Shown: piece by piece, positions 58,357 through 64,000 of the stretch
Numbering within the stretch: the first letter of the stretch is position 1
Layout of the letters: each line of letters begins with the position of its first letter
From: Scleromatobacter sp964418745
GTDB lineage: Bacteria; Pseudomonadota; Gammaproteobacteria; Burkholderiales; Burkholderiaceae_C
DNA length: 64,000 nucleotides
Direction of reading: 5' to 3'
Assembly (NCBI GenBank): GCA_964418745.1
Contig: CAYQMX010000009.1
Span: forward strand, 124,001-188,000
Position numbers and translations under genes: made by a program
The notes under the pieces: generated by a model
Database searches by the model: none
Seen by the model: the letters and a program-made list of their open reading frames with translations, nothing else
What the model was told of the DNA's origin: nothing

Positions 58357-58725
58357 ATGTCAGAAACCACGCTGTCCAACCTCACGTCGTCCGAGAACTT
58401 CAATCGCGCCGCCGCCGCCCTCAAGGCCGCCGAGCGCGACGCGCACGCCGCCATCGACACCGCCGTCGACGGCCTGGCCAACGCCTACGGCGAAGCCAAG
58501 CCGCTGCTGTCGCGCATGGGCCAGCGGGCGCGCGACGCCGCGCACGACGGCTACGACGCTGCCCGCGAGCAGGCCGCCGTCCTGCGCGAGCGCAGCCAGC
58601 GCGCCGTGGACTCCACGCGCGGCTACGTGAAGGACGAGCCGATCAAGTCGCTGCTGATCGCCGCGGCCGTCGGCGCCGCCGTCATCGCGCTGGTCGAAGT
58701 GGTGCGCATCCGCCGCAACCGCTGA
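58357..58725 (+). CDS. DUF883/ElaB-YqjD-type membrane-anchored protein
   Basis: A 122-residue protein: a long amphipathic helical part (ALKAAERDAHAAIDTAVDGLANAYGE) and a single C-terminal membrane helix (IKSLLIAAAVGAAVIALVEVV) with a basic tail. This is the layout of ElaB/YqjD proteins, which anchor ribosomes to the inner membrane in stationary phase in E. coli. CAGGAG precedes the ATG. A hairpin terminator lies 60 bases downstream. Confidence 0.85.
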   Translation: MSETTLSNLTSSENFNRAAAALKAAERDAHAAIDTAVDGLANAYGEAKPLLSRMGQRARDAAHDGYDAAREQAAVLRERSQRAVDSTRGYVKDEPIKSLLIAAAVGAAVIALVEVVRIRRNR

Positions 58726-58784
58726 TCCATCCCGCGAATCGTCGCCGGTCGCCGGCGACCGGCGCGCGCAAAACGCGGACAATC

Positions 58785-58810
58785 GCGGCCAGGGATTTCC
58801 TGGCCGCTTT
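58785..58810 (+). terminator. Rho-independent terminator candidate
   Basis: Arms GCGGCCAGG (58785-58793) and CCTGGCCGC (58799-58807) form a nine-base stem with a five-base loop, followed by TTT. It would end the transcript of the DUF883 gene and lies 18 bases before the next start codon. Confidence 0.75.
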
Positions 58811-58828
58811 CATTTGGGCAAGCACACC

Positions 58829-59134
58829 ATGATCTACAAGTTCAAGAGCCAGGCCACCGGCGACCTCATCATGACGCAGCCGGTCGGCGACCGCGTGCTG
58901 GCGCTGATCGGCAAGTCGGCGACGCCGCAGGGCATCATCGAGGTCGACCAGATGCCGGCGGCCCTCGCGGCGCTGGAAGCCGCCGTCGCCGCCGAGACGC
59001 CGCCGCTGGCCGACGACGGCGACGATGCGCCCGCGGCGCGCGGCGACCGCGTCAGCCTGCGCCAGCGCGTGTGGCCGATGGTGGAGATGATCAAGCGCGC
59101 GCTGGCCGAGAAGCAACCGATCGTGTGGGGATGA
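58829..59134 (+). CDS. DUF1840 family protein
   Basis: A 101-residue cytoplasmic protein restricted, as far as I know, mostly to Betaproteobacteria. The pattern MIYKFKSQATGDLIMTQPVGDR, followed by GIIEVDQMPAALAALEAAVA and PMVEMIKRALAEKQPIVWG at the end, is typical. The ATG at 58829 fits the family start; an in-frame GTG-like start upstream would overlap the terminator. Function unknown. The gene is followed closely by a phosphatase gene. Confidence 0.87.
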   Translation: MIYKFKSQATGDLIMTQPVGDRVLALIGKSATPQGIIEVDQMPAALAALEAAVAAETPPLADDGDDAPAARGDRVSLRQRVWPMVEMIKRALAEKQPIVWG

Positions 59135-59141
59135 CCGTCGA

Positions 59142-59834
59142 ATGAGCCATGGGGAAGCGACGCGACTGATCGCGGTGAGGCACGGCGAGACCGCCTGGAA
59201 CGTCGAGGCGCGCCTGCAGGGCCAGCTCGACATCCCGCTCAACGAGCGCGGCCACGAGCAGGCGCGGCGCACCGCGCACTGGCTTGCGGAGGACCAGCCC
59301 GATGTCGTCGTCAGCAGCGACCTGGCCCGCGCCCGCGCCACCGCGCAGGCGATCGCCACCTTCAACCGCATCCCGCTCGAGCTCGACGCCGGCCTGCGCG
59401 AGCGCAGCTTCGGCAGTTTCCAGGGCCTGACCCACACCGAGGTGGCCGAACGCTGGCCCGCGCAGTCGCAGCGCTGGAAAAGCCGCGATCCCGAGTTCGC
59501 GCCAGGCGACGGCGAATCGCTGACGGTGTTCTACGCCCGCTGCGTGGAGGCCGCGCTGCGCGTGGCCGAACGCCACACCGGCAAGACGGTGGTGCTGGTG
59601 GCGCACGGTGGCGTGCTCGATTGCCTGTACCGGGCCGCCGCACGCGTGCCGCTGGACGCGCCGCGCACCTGGTCGCTGGACAACGCGGCGATCAACCGCC
59701 TGCTGCACACCAGCTCCGGCCTGACGCTGGTGGGCTGGAACGACACCAGCCACCTGGACATCGGTGCGCCGACGCTCGACGAATCGGCCGATCGCATGCC
59801 GGCCGCCGCGGCCCTGGCCGCGCGCACCGACTGA
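59142..59834 (+). CDS. Histidine phosphatase family protein (GpmB/CobC-like)
   Basis: A 230-residue enzyme of the phosphoglycerate-mutase-like fold. The catalytic RHG motif is in LIAVRHGETAWNVEARLQGQLDIPLNERG, the second Arg in VVSSDLARARATAQAIA, catalytic Glu in GLRERSFGSFQG, and the second His in VVLVAHGGVLDCLYRAA. It probably acts as a broad phosphatase rather than a glycolytic mutase, but this cannot be settled by sequence. It starts seven bases after the DUF1840 gene. Confidence 0.89.
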   Translation: MSHGEATRLIAVRHGETAWNVEARLQGQLDIPLNERGHEQARRTAHWLAEDQPDVVVSSDLARARATAQAIATFNRIPLELDAGLRERSFGSFQGLTHTEVAERWPAQSQRWKSRDPEFAPGDGESLTVFYARCVEAALRVAERHTGKTVVLVAHGGVLDCLYRAAARVPLDAPRTWSLDNAAINRLLHTSSGLTLVGWNDTSHLDIGAPTLDESADRMPAAAALAARTD

Positions 59835-59841
59835 CCCGGGC

Positions 59842-60930
59842 TCAGAGTTCCGGCGGCAGCCCGAACAGGTCGACGCCGGTGCGTGCCGGCGGCGCCAGCC
59901 CCAGGTGGCGGTAGGCGGCGACGGTGGCGATGCGTCCGCGCGGCGTGCGCTGCAGGTAGCCCTGCTGGATCAGGTAGGGCTCGATGACATCCTCGATCGT
60001 GCCGGGCTCCTCGCCGATGGCCGCGGCGACGTTGTCCAGGCCCACCGGACCGCCGTCGAAACGGTGCACGATGGCCTCCAGCAGCTTGCGGTCCATCACG
60101 TCGAAGCCCTGGGGATCCACATCGAGCATGGCCAGCGCCAGGTTGGCCACCGGCACCGTGATGCGGCCCTGGGCCTTCACGTCGGCGTAGTCGCGCACGC
60201 GGCGCAGCAGCCGGTTGGCGATGCGTGGCGTGCCGCGCGAGCGGCGCGCGAGCTCCAGCGCGCCCTCGGGATCGATCGGCACGCCCAGCAGGCCGGCCGA
60301 GCGCGCGACGATGCGCGCCAGTTCCTCGGCGGTGTAGAACTCGAGCCGCGCGACGATGCCGAAGCGGTCGCGCAGCGGGTTGGTGAGCATGCCGGCACGG
60401 GTGGTGGCACCCACCAGCGTGAACGGCTGCAGGTCGAGCTTGATCGAGCGCGCGGCCGGGCCATCGCCGATCATGATGTCGATCTGGAAGTCTTCCAGCG
60501 CCGGGTACAGGATTTCCTCGACGACCGGCGACAGCCGGTGGATCTCGTCGATGAACAGCACGTCGTTGCGCTCGAGGCCGGTCAGGATGGCCGCCAGGTC
60601 CTTGGGCTTTTCCAGCACCGGACCCGAGGTCTGGCGCAGGTTGACGCCCAGTTCGGCCGCGATGATGTGGCTCAGCGTGGTCTTGCCCAGGCCCGGCGGG
60701 CCGAACAGCAGCACGTGGTCCAGCGATTCGGAGCGCTTGCGGGCGGCGCCGATGAAGATGTCGAGCTGCTCGCGCGCCTTGACCTGGCCGACGTAGTCGT
60801 CCAGCCGCTTGGGCCGCAGCGCGCGCTCCATCGCCTCCTCGTTGGGCGACGTCGGGCCGGGGGCGACGACGCGCGCCGGGCGCGGATCGCGAGCGCCGGC
60901 GCCGCTGAAATCGTCGGTCTGTATGGACAT
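59842..60930 (-). CDS. ruvB: Holliday junction branch migration helicase RuvB
   Basis: AAA+ motor of the RuvABC resolvasome, 362 residues. It contains the start region RPKRLDDYVGQVKAREQL, Walker A FGPPGLGKTTLS, Walker B VLFIDEIHRLSPVVEE, sensor 1 LVGATTRAGML and the C-terminal winged helix ending in PRGRIATVAAYRHLGL. The ATG at 60930 gives the normal length. In most bacteria ruvA lies immediately upstream; here an opposing copper-chaperone gene separates them, so ruvB must have its own promoter in the 127-base divergent gap. Confidence 0.96.
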   Translation of the reverse strand: MSIQTDDFSGAGARDPRPARVVAPGPTSPNEEAMERALRPKRLDDYVGQVKAREQLDIFIGAARKRSESLDHVLLFGPPGLGKTTLSHIIAAELGVNLRQTSGPVLEKPKDLAAILTGLERNDVLFIDEIHRLSPVVEEILYPALEDFQIDIMIGDGPAARSIKLDLQPFTLVGATTRAGMLTNPLRDRFGIVARLEFYTAEELARIVARSAGLLGVPIDPEGALELARRSRGTPRIANRLLRRVRDYADVKAQGRITVPVANLALAMLDVDPQGFDVMDRKLLEAIVHRFDGGPVGLDNVAAAIGEEPGTIEDVIEPYLIQQGYLQRTPRGRIATVAAYRHLGLAPPARTGVDLFGLPPEL

Positions 60931-61057
60931 GCAGTGATCATAACGGCCCGGAGGGGGCAACGGCGCGCCGCGGCGCCTGCCGGCGGGAGGGCGATCCGTC
61001 GCGCGGGGAACTTCCGGCCCGCCCGGCTTCGAACCGCGCGCGCGTACGATCCATCCC

Positions 61058-61480
61058 ATGAACAAGCCAACGCTTCTTGCCACCCTGCTGCTGGCCGCCG
61101 CCGCCGCCCACGCCCAGGTCACCGTGGACAAGCCCTGGGTGCGCACCACGGTCGCCCAGCAGACCACCAGCGGCGCCTTCATGACCATCACGTCGGTCCG
61201 CGGCGGCAGGCTGGTGGGCGCGAGCTCGCCGATCGCCACCTCGGTGGAGGTGCACGAGACGAAGATGGAGGGCGACATGATGAAGATGCGCCCCGTCGAG
61301 GCGCTGCCGCTGCCAGCGGGCCAGCCCGTGGAGCTCAAGGCCGGCACGTATCACATGATGCTGCTGGGTCTGAAGGCGCAGGTCAAGGCCGGCGACGTCG
61401 TGCCGATCAGCCTGGTCGTCGAGGATGCGCAGGGCCGGCGCGAGACGGTGGACGTGAAGGCCACGGCCCGGCTGAACTGA
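61058..61480 (+). CDS. Periplasmic copper chaperone PCu(A)C
   Basis: A 140-residue secreted protein, signal peptide ending at AAHAQ. The Cu-binding motif H(M)x10Mx21HxM is visible: VEVHETKMEGDMMKM with His and several Met, and later GTYHMMLLGL. Such proteins deliver copper to the Cu(A) or Cu(B) site of cytochrome c oxidase. It lies between ruvB and ruvA on the opposite strand, so it is transcribed divergently from ruvB and convergent with ruvA, whose stop is four bases from its own. Confidence 0.88.
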   Translation: MNKPTLLATLLLAAAAAHAQVTVDKPWVRTTVAQQTTSGAFMTITSVRGGRLVGASSPIATSVEVHETKMEGDMMKMRPVEALPLPAGQPVELKAGTYHMMLLGLKAQVKAGDVVPISLVVEDAQGRRETVDVKATARLN

Positions 61481-61484
61481 AAGG

Positions 61485-62057
61485 CTAGGACAGCGCCTTC
61501 ATGGCCAGCTTGATGCCGTCGCTGACGCCGACGTCCTTGGGCAGCCCCTTGATGGCCATCGCGGCTTCCTTCTCGTTGTAGCCCAGCGCGATCAGCGCCT
61601 GCACGATGTCGCCCTGCGCGTCGCCGGCGATCGCCGCGCCGCTGGCGGCCAGCTCGGGCCCGAGCTTGCCCTTGAGCTCGAGCAGCAGGCGCTCGGCGGT
61701 CTTCTTGCCGATGCCCGGCACCTTCTGCAGCCGCCCGCCCTCCTGGCGCGCGACGGCGCCGGCCAGGTCGCTCACCGACAGCCCCGACAGGATGCCCAGC
61801 GCGGTGCGCGGCCCGACGCCCGAGATCTTGATCAGCAGGCGGAAGGTGGCGCGTTCCTCGCCGGTGAGGAACGCGAACAGTTGGTGGGCGTCCTCGCGCA
61901 CGATCAGGTGCGTCAGCAGCGTGGCGCGCTCGCCCAGGGCGGGCAGGTTGCAGAACGTGCTCATCGGCACGTCCACCTCGTAGCCGACGCCCTGGACGTC
62001 CAGCAGAACCTGCGGGGGCGTTTTTTCCGCGACGATGCCCGTGAGACGACCGATCAT
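61485..62057 (-). CDS. ruvA: Holliday junction branch migration complex subunit RuvA
   Basis: DNA-binding subunit that loads RuvB at Holliday junctions, 190 residues. It begins MIGRLTGIVAEKTPPQVLLDVQGVGYEV and has the two helix-hairpin-helix motifs LIKISGVGPRTALGILSG and KVPGIGKKTAERLLLELK. The C-terminal domain III (ALIALGYNEKEAAMAIKGL) that contacts RuvB is present. It is separated from ruvB by the copper-chaperone gene. Divergent from phoH with a 60-base gap. Confidence 0.95.
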   Translation of the reverse strand: MIGRLTGIVAEKTPPQVLLDVQGVGYEVDVPMSTFCNLPALGERATLLTHLIVREDAHQLFAFLTGEERATFRLLIKISGVGPRTALGILSGLSVSDLAGAVARQEGGRLQKVPGIGKKTAERLLLELKGKLGPELAASGAAIAGDAQGDIVQALIALGYNEKEAAMAIKGLPKDVGVSDGIKLAMKALS

Positions 62058-62117
62058 GCGGCGATTATCGGTTCGACCGACAATCCGCTGTCCTCCAACG
62101 AACCGAACCCGGATCCC

Positions 62118-63185
62118 GTGATCGTCCGCCGCGCCTTTTCACCCCCCGACAACGAACGCCTCGCCCACGTGTGCGGCGCCCTCGACGAGAACCTGCGGGC
62201 GATCGAGCAGGGCCTCAACGTGGTCGTCACGCGCCGCCAGGAGCACTTCCGCGTCGAAGGCGGCAAGCTGCAGGCGCCGCGCGCGCTGGCGCTGATCGAG
62301 GCGCTGTACGACCGCAGCGGCCGGCCGATCGACGAGGAGCAGCTGCAGCTGATGCTCTACGAGGCGCAGCGCGACGTCATCCAGGGCCACGCGAAGCCGG
62401 TGGCGCCGGCCGAGGCCGCCGGCGGCGGCGAGATCGTGCTGCACACGCGGCGCGCCAACCTGATCGGCCGCACGCCCAACCAGATGCAGTACCTGCGTCA
62501 GATCCTGTCGCACGACATCACGCTGGGGCTGGGTCCGGCCGGCACCGGCAAGACCTTTCTCGCGGTGGCCTGCGCGGTCGACGCGCTCGAGCGCGCCAGC
62601 GTGCAGCGCATCGTGCTGACCCGCCCCGCCGTGGAGGCCGGCGAGCGCCTGGGATTTCTGCCCGGCGACCTGTCGCAGAAGGTCGACCCCTACCTGCGTC
62701 CGCTGTACGACGCGCTGCACGACCTGATGGGCTACGAGCGCGTGGCCAAGGCGTTCGAGCGCGGCGCCATCGAGATCGCGCCGCTCGCGTTCATGCGCGG
62801 GCGCACGCTCAACCACGCGTTCGTCATCCTGGACGAGGCGCAGAACGCCACGCCCGAGCAGATGAAGATGTTCCTCACGCGCATCGGCTTCGGCAGCAAG
62901 GCCGTGGTCACCGGCGACCTGACGCAGGTGGACCTGCCGCGCGGCGCGCGCAGCGGCCTGGCCGACGCCTCCGGCGTCCTGCGCGACGTCGCCGGCATCG
63001 CGCTGACCCAGTTCGGCGCGGCCGACGTCGTGCGCCACCCGCTGGTGGCGCGCATCGTCGAGGCCTACGAGGCGGCCAGCGCGCGCGACGAGGCCGCCGC
63101 GCAGGCGGAGCGGCCCGAACGGGGGCTCGCGGCGCCGGCCAGCTTCCAGGAAGGCCGGCGCACCGGCCGCGGAGGACGCGCCTGA
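62118..63185 (+). CDS. phoH: PhoH-like ATPase
   Basis: A 355-residue cytoplasmic P-loop ATPase (YbeZ/PhoH group). It has Walker A GPAGTGKTFLAVA, LTRPAVEAGERLGFLPGDL, Walker B FVILDEAQNATPEQMKMFLTR and TGDLTQVDLP. An N-terminal single-strand nucleic acid-binding-like region (LNVVVTRRQEHFRVEGGK) precedes it. The GTG at 62118 is the first plausible start after the ruvA promoter region. It overlaps ybeY by one base. The conserved YbeZ-YbeY pair works in ribosome quality control and rRNA maturation. Confidence 0.92.
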   Translation: MIVRRAFSPPDNERLAHVCGALDENLRAIEQGLNVVVTRRQEHFRVEGGKLQAPRALALIEALYDRSGRPIDEEQLQLMLYEAQRDVIQGHAKPVAPAEAAGGGEIVLHTRRANLIGRTPNQMQYLRQILSHDITLGLGPAGTGKTFLAVACAVDALERASVQRIVLTRPAVEAGERLGFLPGDLSQKVDPYLRPLYDALHDLMGYERVAKAFERGAIEIAPLAFMRGRTLNHAFVILDEAQNATPEQMKMFLTRIGFGSKAVVTGDLTQVDLPRGARSGLADASGVLRDVAGIALTQFGAADVVRHPLVARIVEAYEAASARDEAAAQAERPERGLAAPASFQEGRRTGRGGRA

Positions 63186-63637
63186 TGGCCCGCGCACCGC
63201 TGCCCGACCTGCAGCTGAGCCTGCAGTTCGCCGACCCGGCGCACCGCGGGCTGCTGCCGCGCCACAAGGTGGCACGCTGGATCCGCGCCGGCCTCGAGCT
63301 GCCTGCCACGATCACGGTGCGCATCGTCGGCGAGGAGGAGGGCCGCGCGCTCAACCGCGAGTACCGCCACAAGGACTACGCCACCAACGTGCTGACGTTC
63401 GACTACGTGCAGGAGCCCGAGATCGAGGCCGACCTGGTGTTGTGCGCCCCGGTGGTCGAACGCGAGGCCCGCGACCAGGGGATAGCCCTCGTCGCCCACT
63501 ACGCGCACCTGCTGGTGCACGGCACGCTGCACGCGCAGGGCTACGACCACGAGGACGACGGGCCCGAGGCGGCCTGCATGGAGGCGCGCGAGACGGTGGT
63601 GCTGGCCGGGCTGGGCTTCGCCGACCCCTACGCCTGA
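63185..63637 (+). CDS. ybeY: Endoribonuclease YbeY
   Basis: A 150-residue metalloprotein for 16S rRNA 3' end maturation. The UPF0054 motif HGTLHAQGYDHEDD, with three zinc-binding His, is complete, preceded by LNREYRHKDYATNVLTFDY. The ATG overlaps the phoH stop (TGATG). A corC gene, the usual next member, is absent; instead a convergent TAXI-type gene overlaps the 3' end by ten bases. Confidence 0.93.
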   Translation: MARAPLPDLQLSLQFADPAHRGLLPRHKVARWIRAGLELPATITVRIVGEEEGRALNREYRHKDYATNVLTFDYVQEPEIEADLVLCAPVVEREARDQGIALVAHYAHLLVHGTLHAQGYDHEDDGPEAACMEARETVVLAGLGFADPYA

Positions 63638-64000
63638 ACCCGGGCCCCCGCGGCGGGGGAGGGTCGGGCGGCCGGCCGCCGCGCGACCAGGTTCTCGCGC
63701 ACCACGGCGATGTGGCCGCGCAGGTCGTACAGCAGGTCGCCGTACGCCGGCGGCACCGCGAGCTTCATCACGGCGGCCTCCGCGTTGTCCAGCTGGCGCA
63801 GCAGTTCGTCGCAGCGCGCGGCGTCCAGTGCCGGGTGCGCCGCATCGCGCTCGATGCGCTGCAGCACGCCGTACCAGCGGTAGACGCGCGACTCCACGCG
63901 CCAGCGGAACACCGCCGGCGCGATCTTGATGCCGGGCACCAGGATGATGGTCATCGGCACGACGACGGCCAGGATGCGTTCGATCAGGCTGGCGATCCAG
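63628..64000 (-). CDS. TAXI-family TRAP-type solute-binding protein, C-terminal part (5' end outside window)
   Basis: The frame is open from the window edge to 63628, 123 residues. It contains a membrane helix (SLIERILAVVVPMTIILVPGIKIAP) and FRWRVESRVYRWYGVLQRIERDA, followed by a helical tail, a pattern I associate with the membrane-anchored C-terminus of TAXI-family TRAP transporter solute receptors in Betaproteobacteria. The binding domain is outside the window, so the assignment rests on this tail only. Confidence 0.65.
   Translation of the reverse strand, partial: WIASLIERILAVVVPMTIILVPGIKIAPAVFRWRVESRVYRWYGVLQRIERDAAHPALDAARCDELLRQLDNAEAAVMKLAVPPAYGDLLYDLRGHIAVVRENLVARRPAARPSPAAGARVQA

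Noticed and set aside
57345..58481. A 378-codon minus-strand frame opposite the receiver gene
   Set aside because: Only its last 54 codons have a ribosome site and plausible composition; the rest is antisense to the receiver gene.

Overview
The window is very GC-rich, uses long polycistronic blocks with start/stop overlaps, and carries gene neighbourhoods typical of Betaproteobacteria, most likely Burkholderiales: a DUF1840 protein, ruvA/ruvB near phoH-ybeY, a TAXI-type TRAP protein, a cytochrome b561 plus YceI pair and a porin. The species cannot be named from sequence alone. No insertion sequence, CRISPR array, prophage or replication origin was seen.

Layout. 1-677: 5' part of rlpA. 789-6527 (minus): a complete peptide-type ABC transporter whose two ATPase genes are joined by two tandem 65-bp units, each a 22-codon mini-ORF. 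6791-13967 (plus): a second, divergent oligopeptide ABC transporter with two tandem binding-protein genes. 14141-23461: a redox island with a large dihaem c-type cytochrome lipoprotein, a GMC flavoprotein oxidoreductase, two proteins of unknown function and a DyP-type peroxidase, facing a catalase-like haem protein and a small membrane protein. 23632-24516: a lipoprotein of unknown function.

24581-40106 is a coherent PQQ-dependent alcohol oxidation locus: cytochrome PedF and its associated periplasmic binding protein (minus), a sigma-54 activator of the AcoR type, pqqABCDE, a beta-propeller protein, a NosR-like membrane iron-sulfur protein, an ApbE flavin transferase, a PQQ alcohol dehydrogenase with the extra aspartate that marks lanthanide-dependent enzymes, a HiPIP and a porin. 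Four -24/-12 (sigma-54) promoter candidates lie in front of pedF, pqqA, the dehydrogenase and the porin, so the locus reads as one regulon under the adjacent activator.

About 40.7-47.3 kb is compositionally different (more A/T, small isolated genes, probable frameshifted genes). It contains a predicted PD-(D/E)XK-like protein with an inserted winged helix, an RhtA-type exporter, small membrane proteins and an orphan Imm11/DUF1629-like gene, and ends at tRNA-Arg(CCG). It looks like an accessory segment, although no integrase is present.

47.4-64 kb is mostly chromosomal housekeeping: a Nudix hydrolase, cytochrome b561 with two YceI proteins and a decayed third copy, DAHP synthase, an RDD protein, a thiolase, a c-di-GMP-type pair (HD-GYP protein and a degenerate GGDEF-EAL protein) followed by a lone receiver protein, DUF883 and DUF1840 proteins, a histidine phosphatase, ruvB and ruvA separated by an opposing copper-chaperone gene, phoH, ybeY, and the 3' end of a TAXI-type protein.
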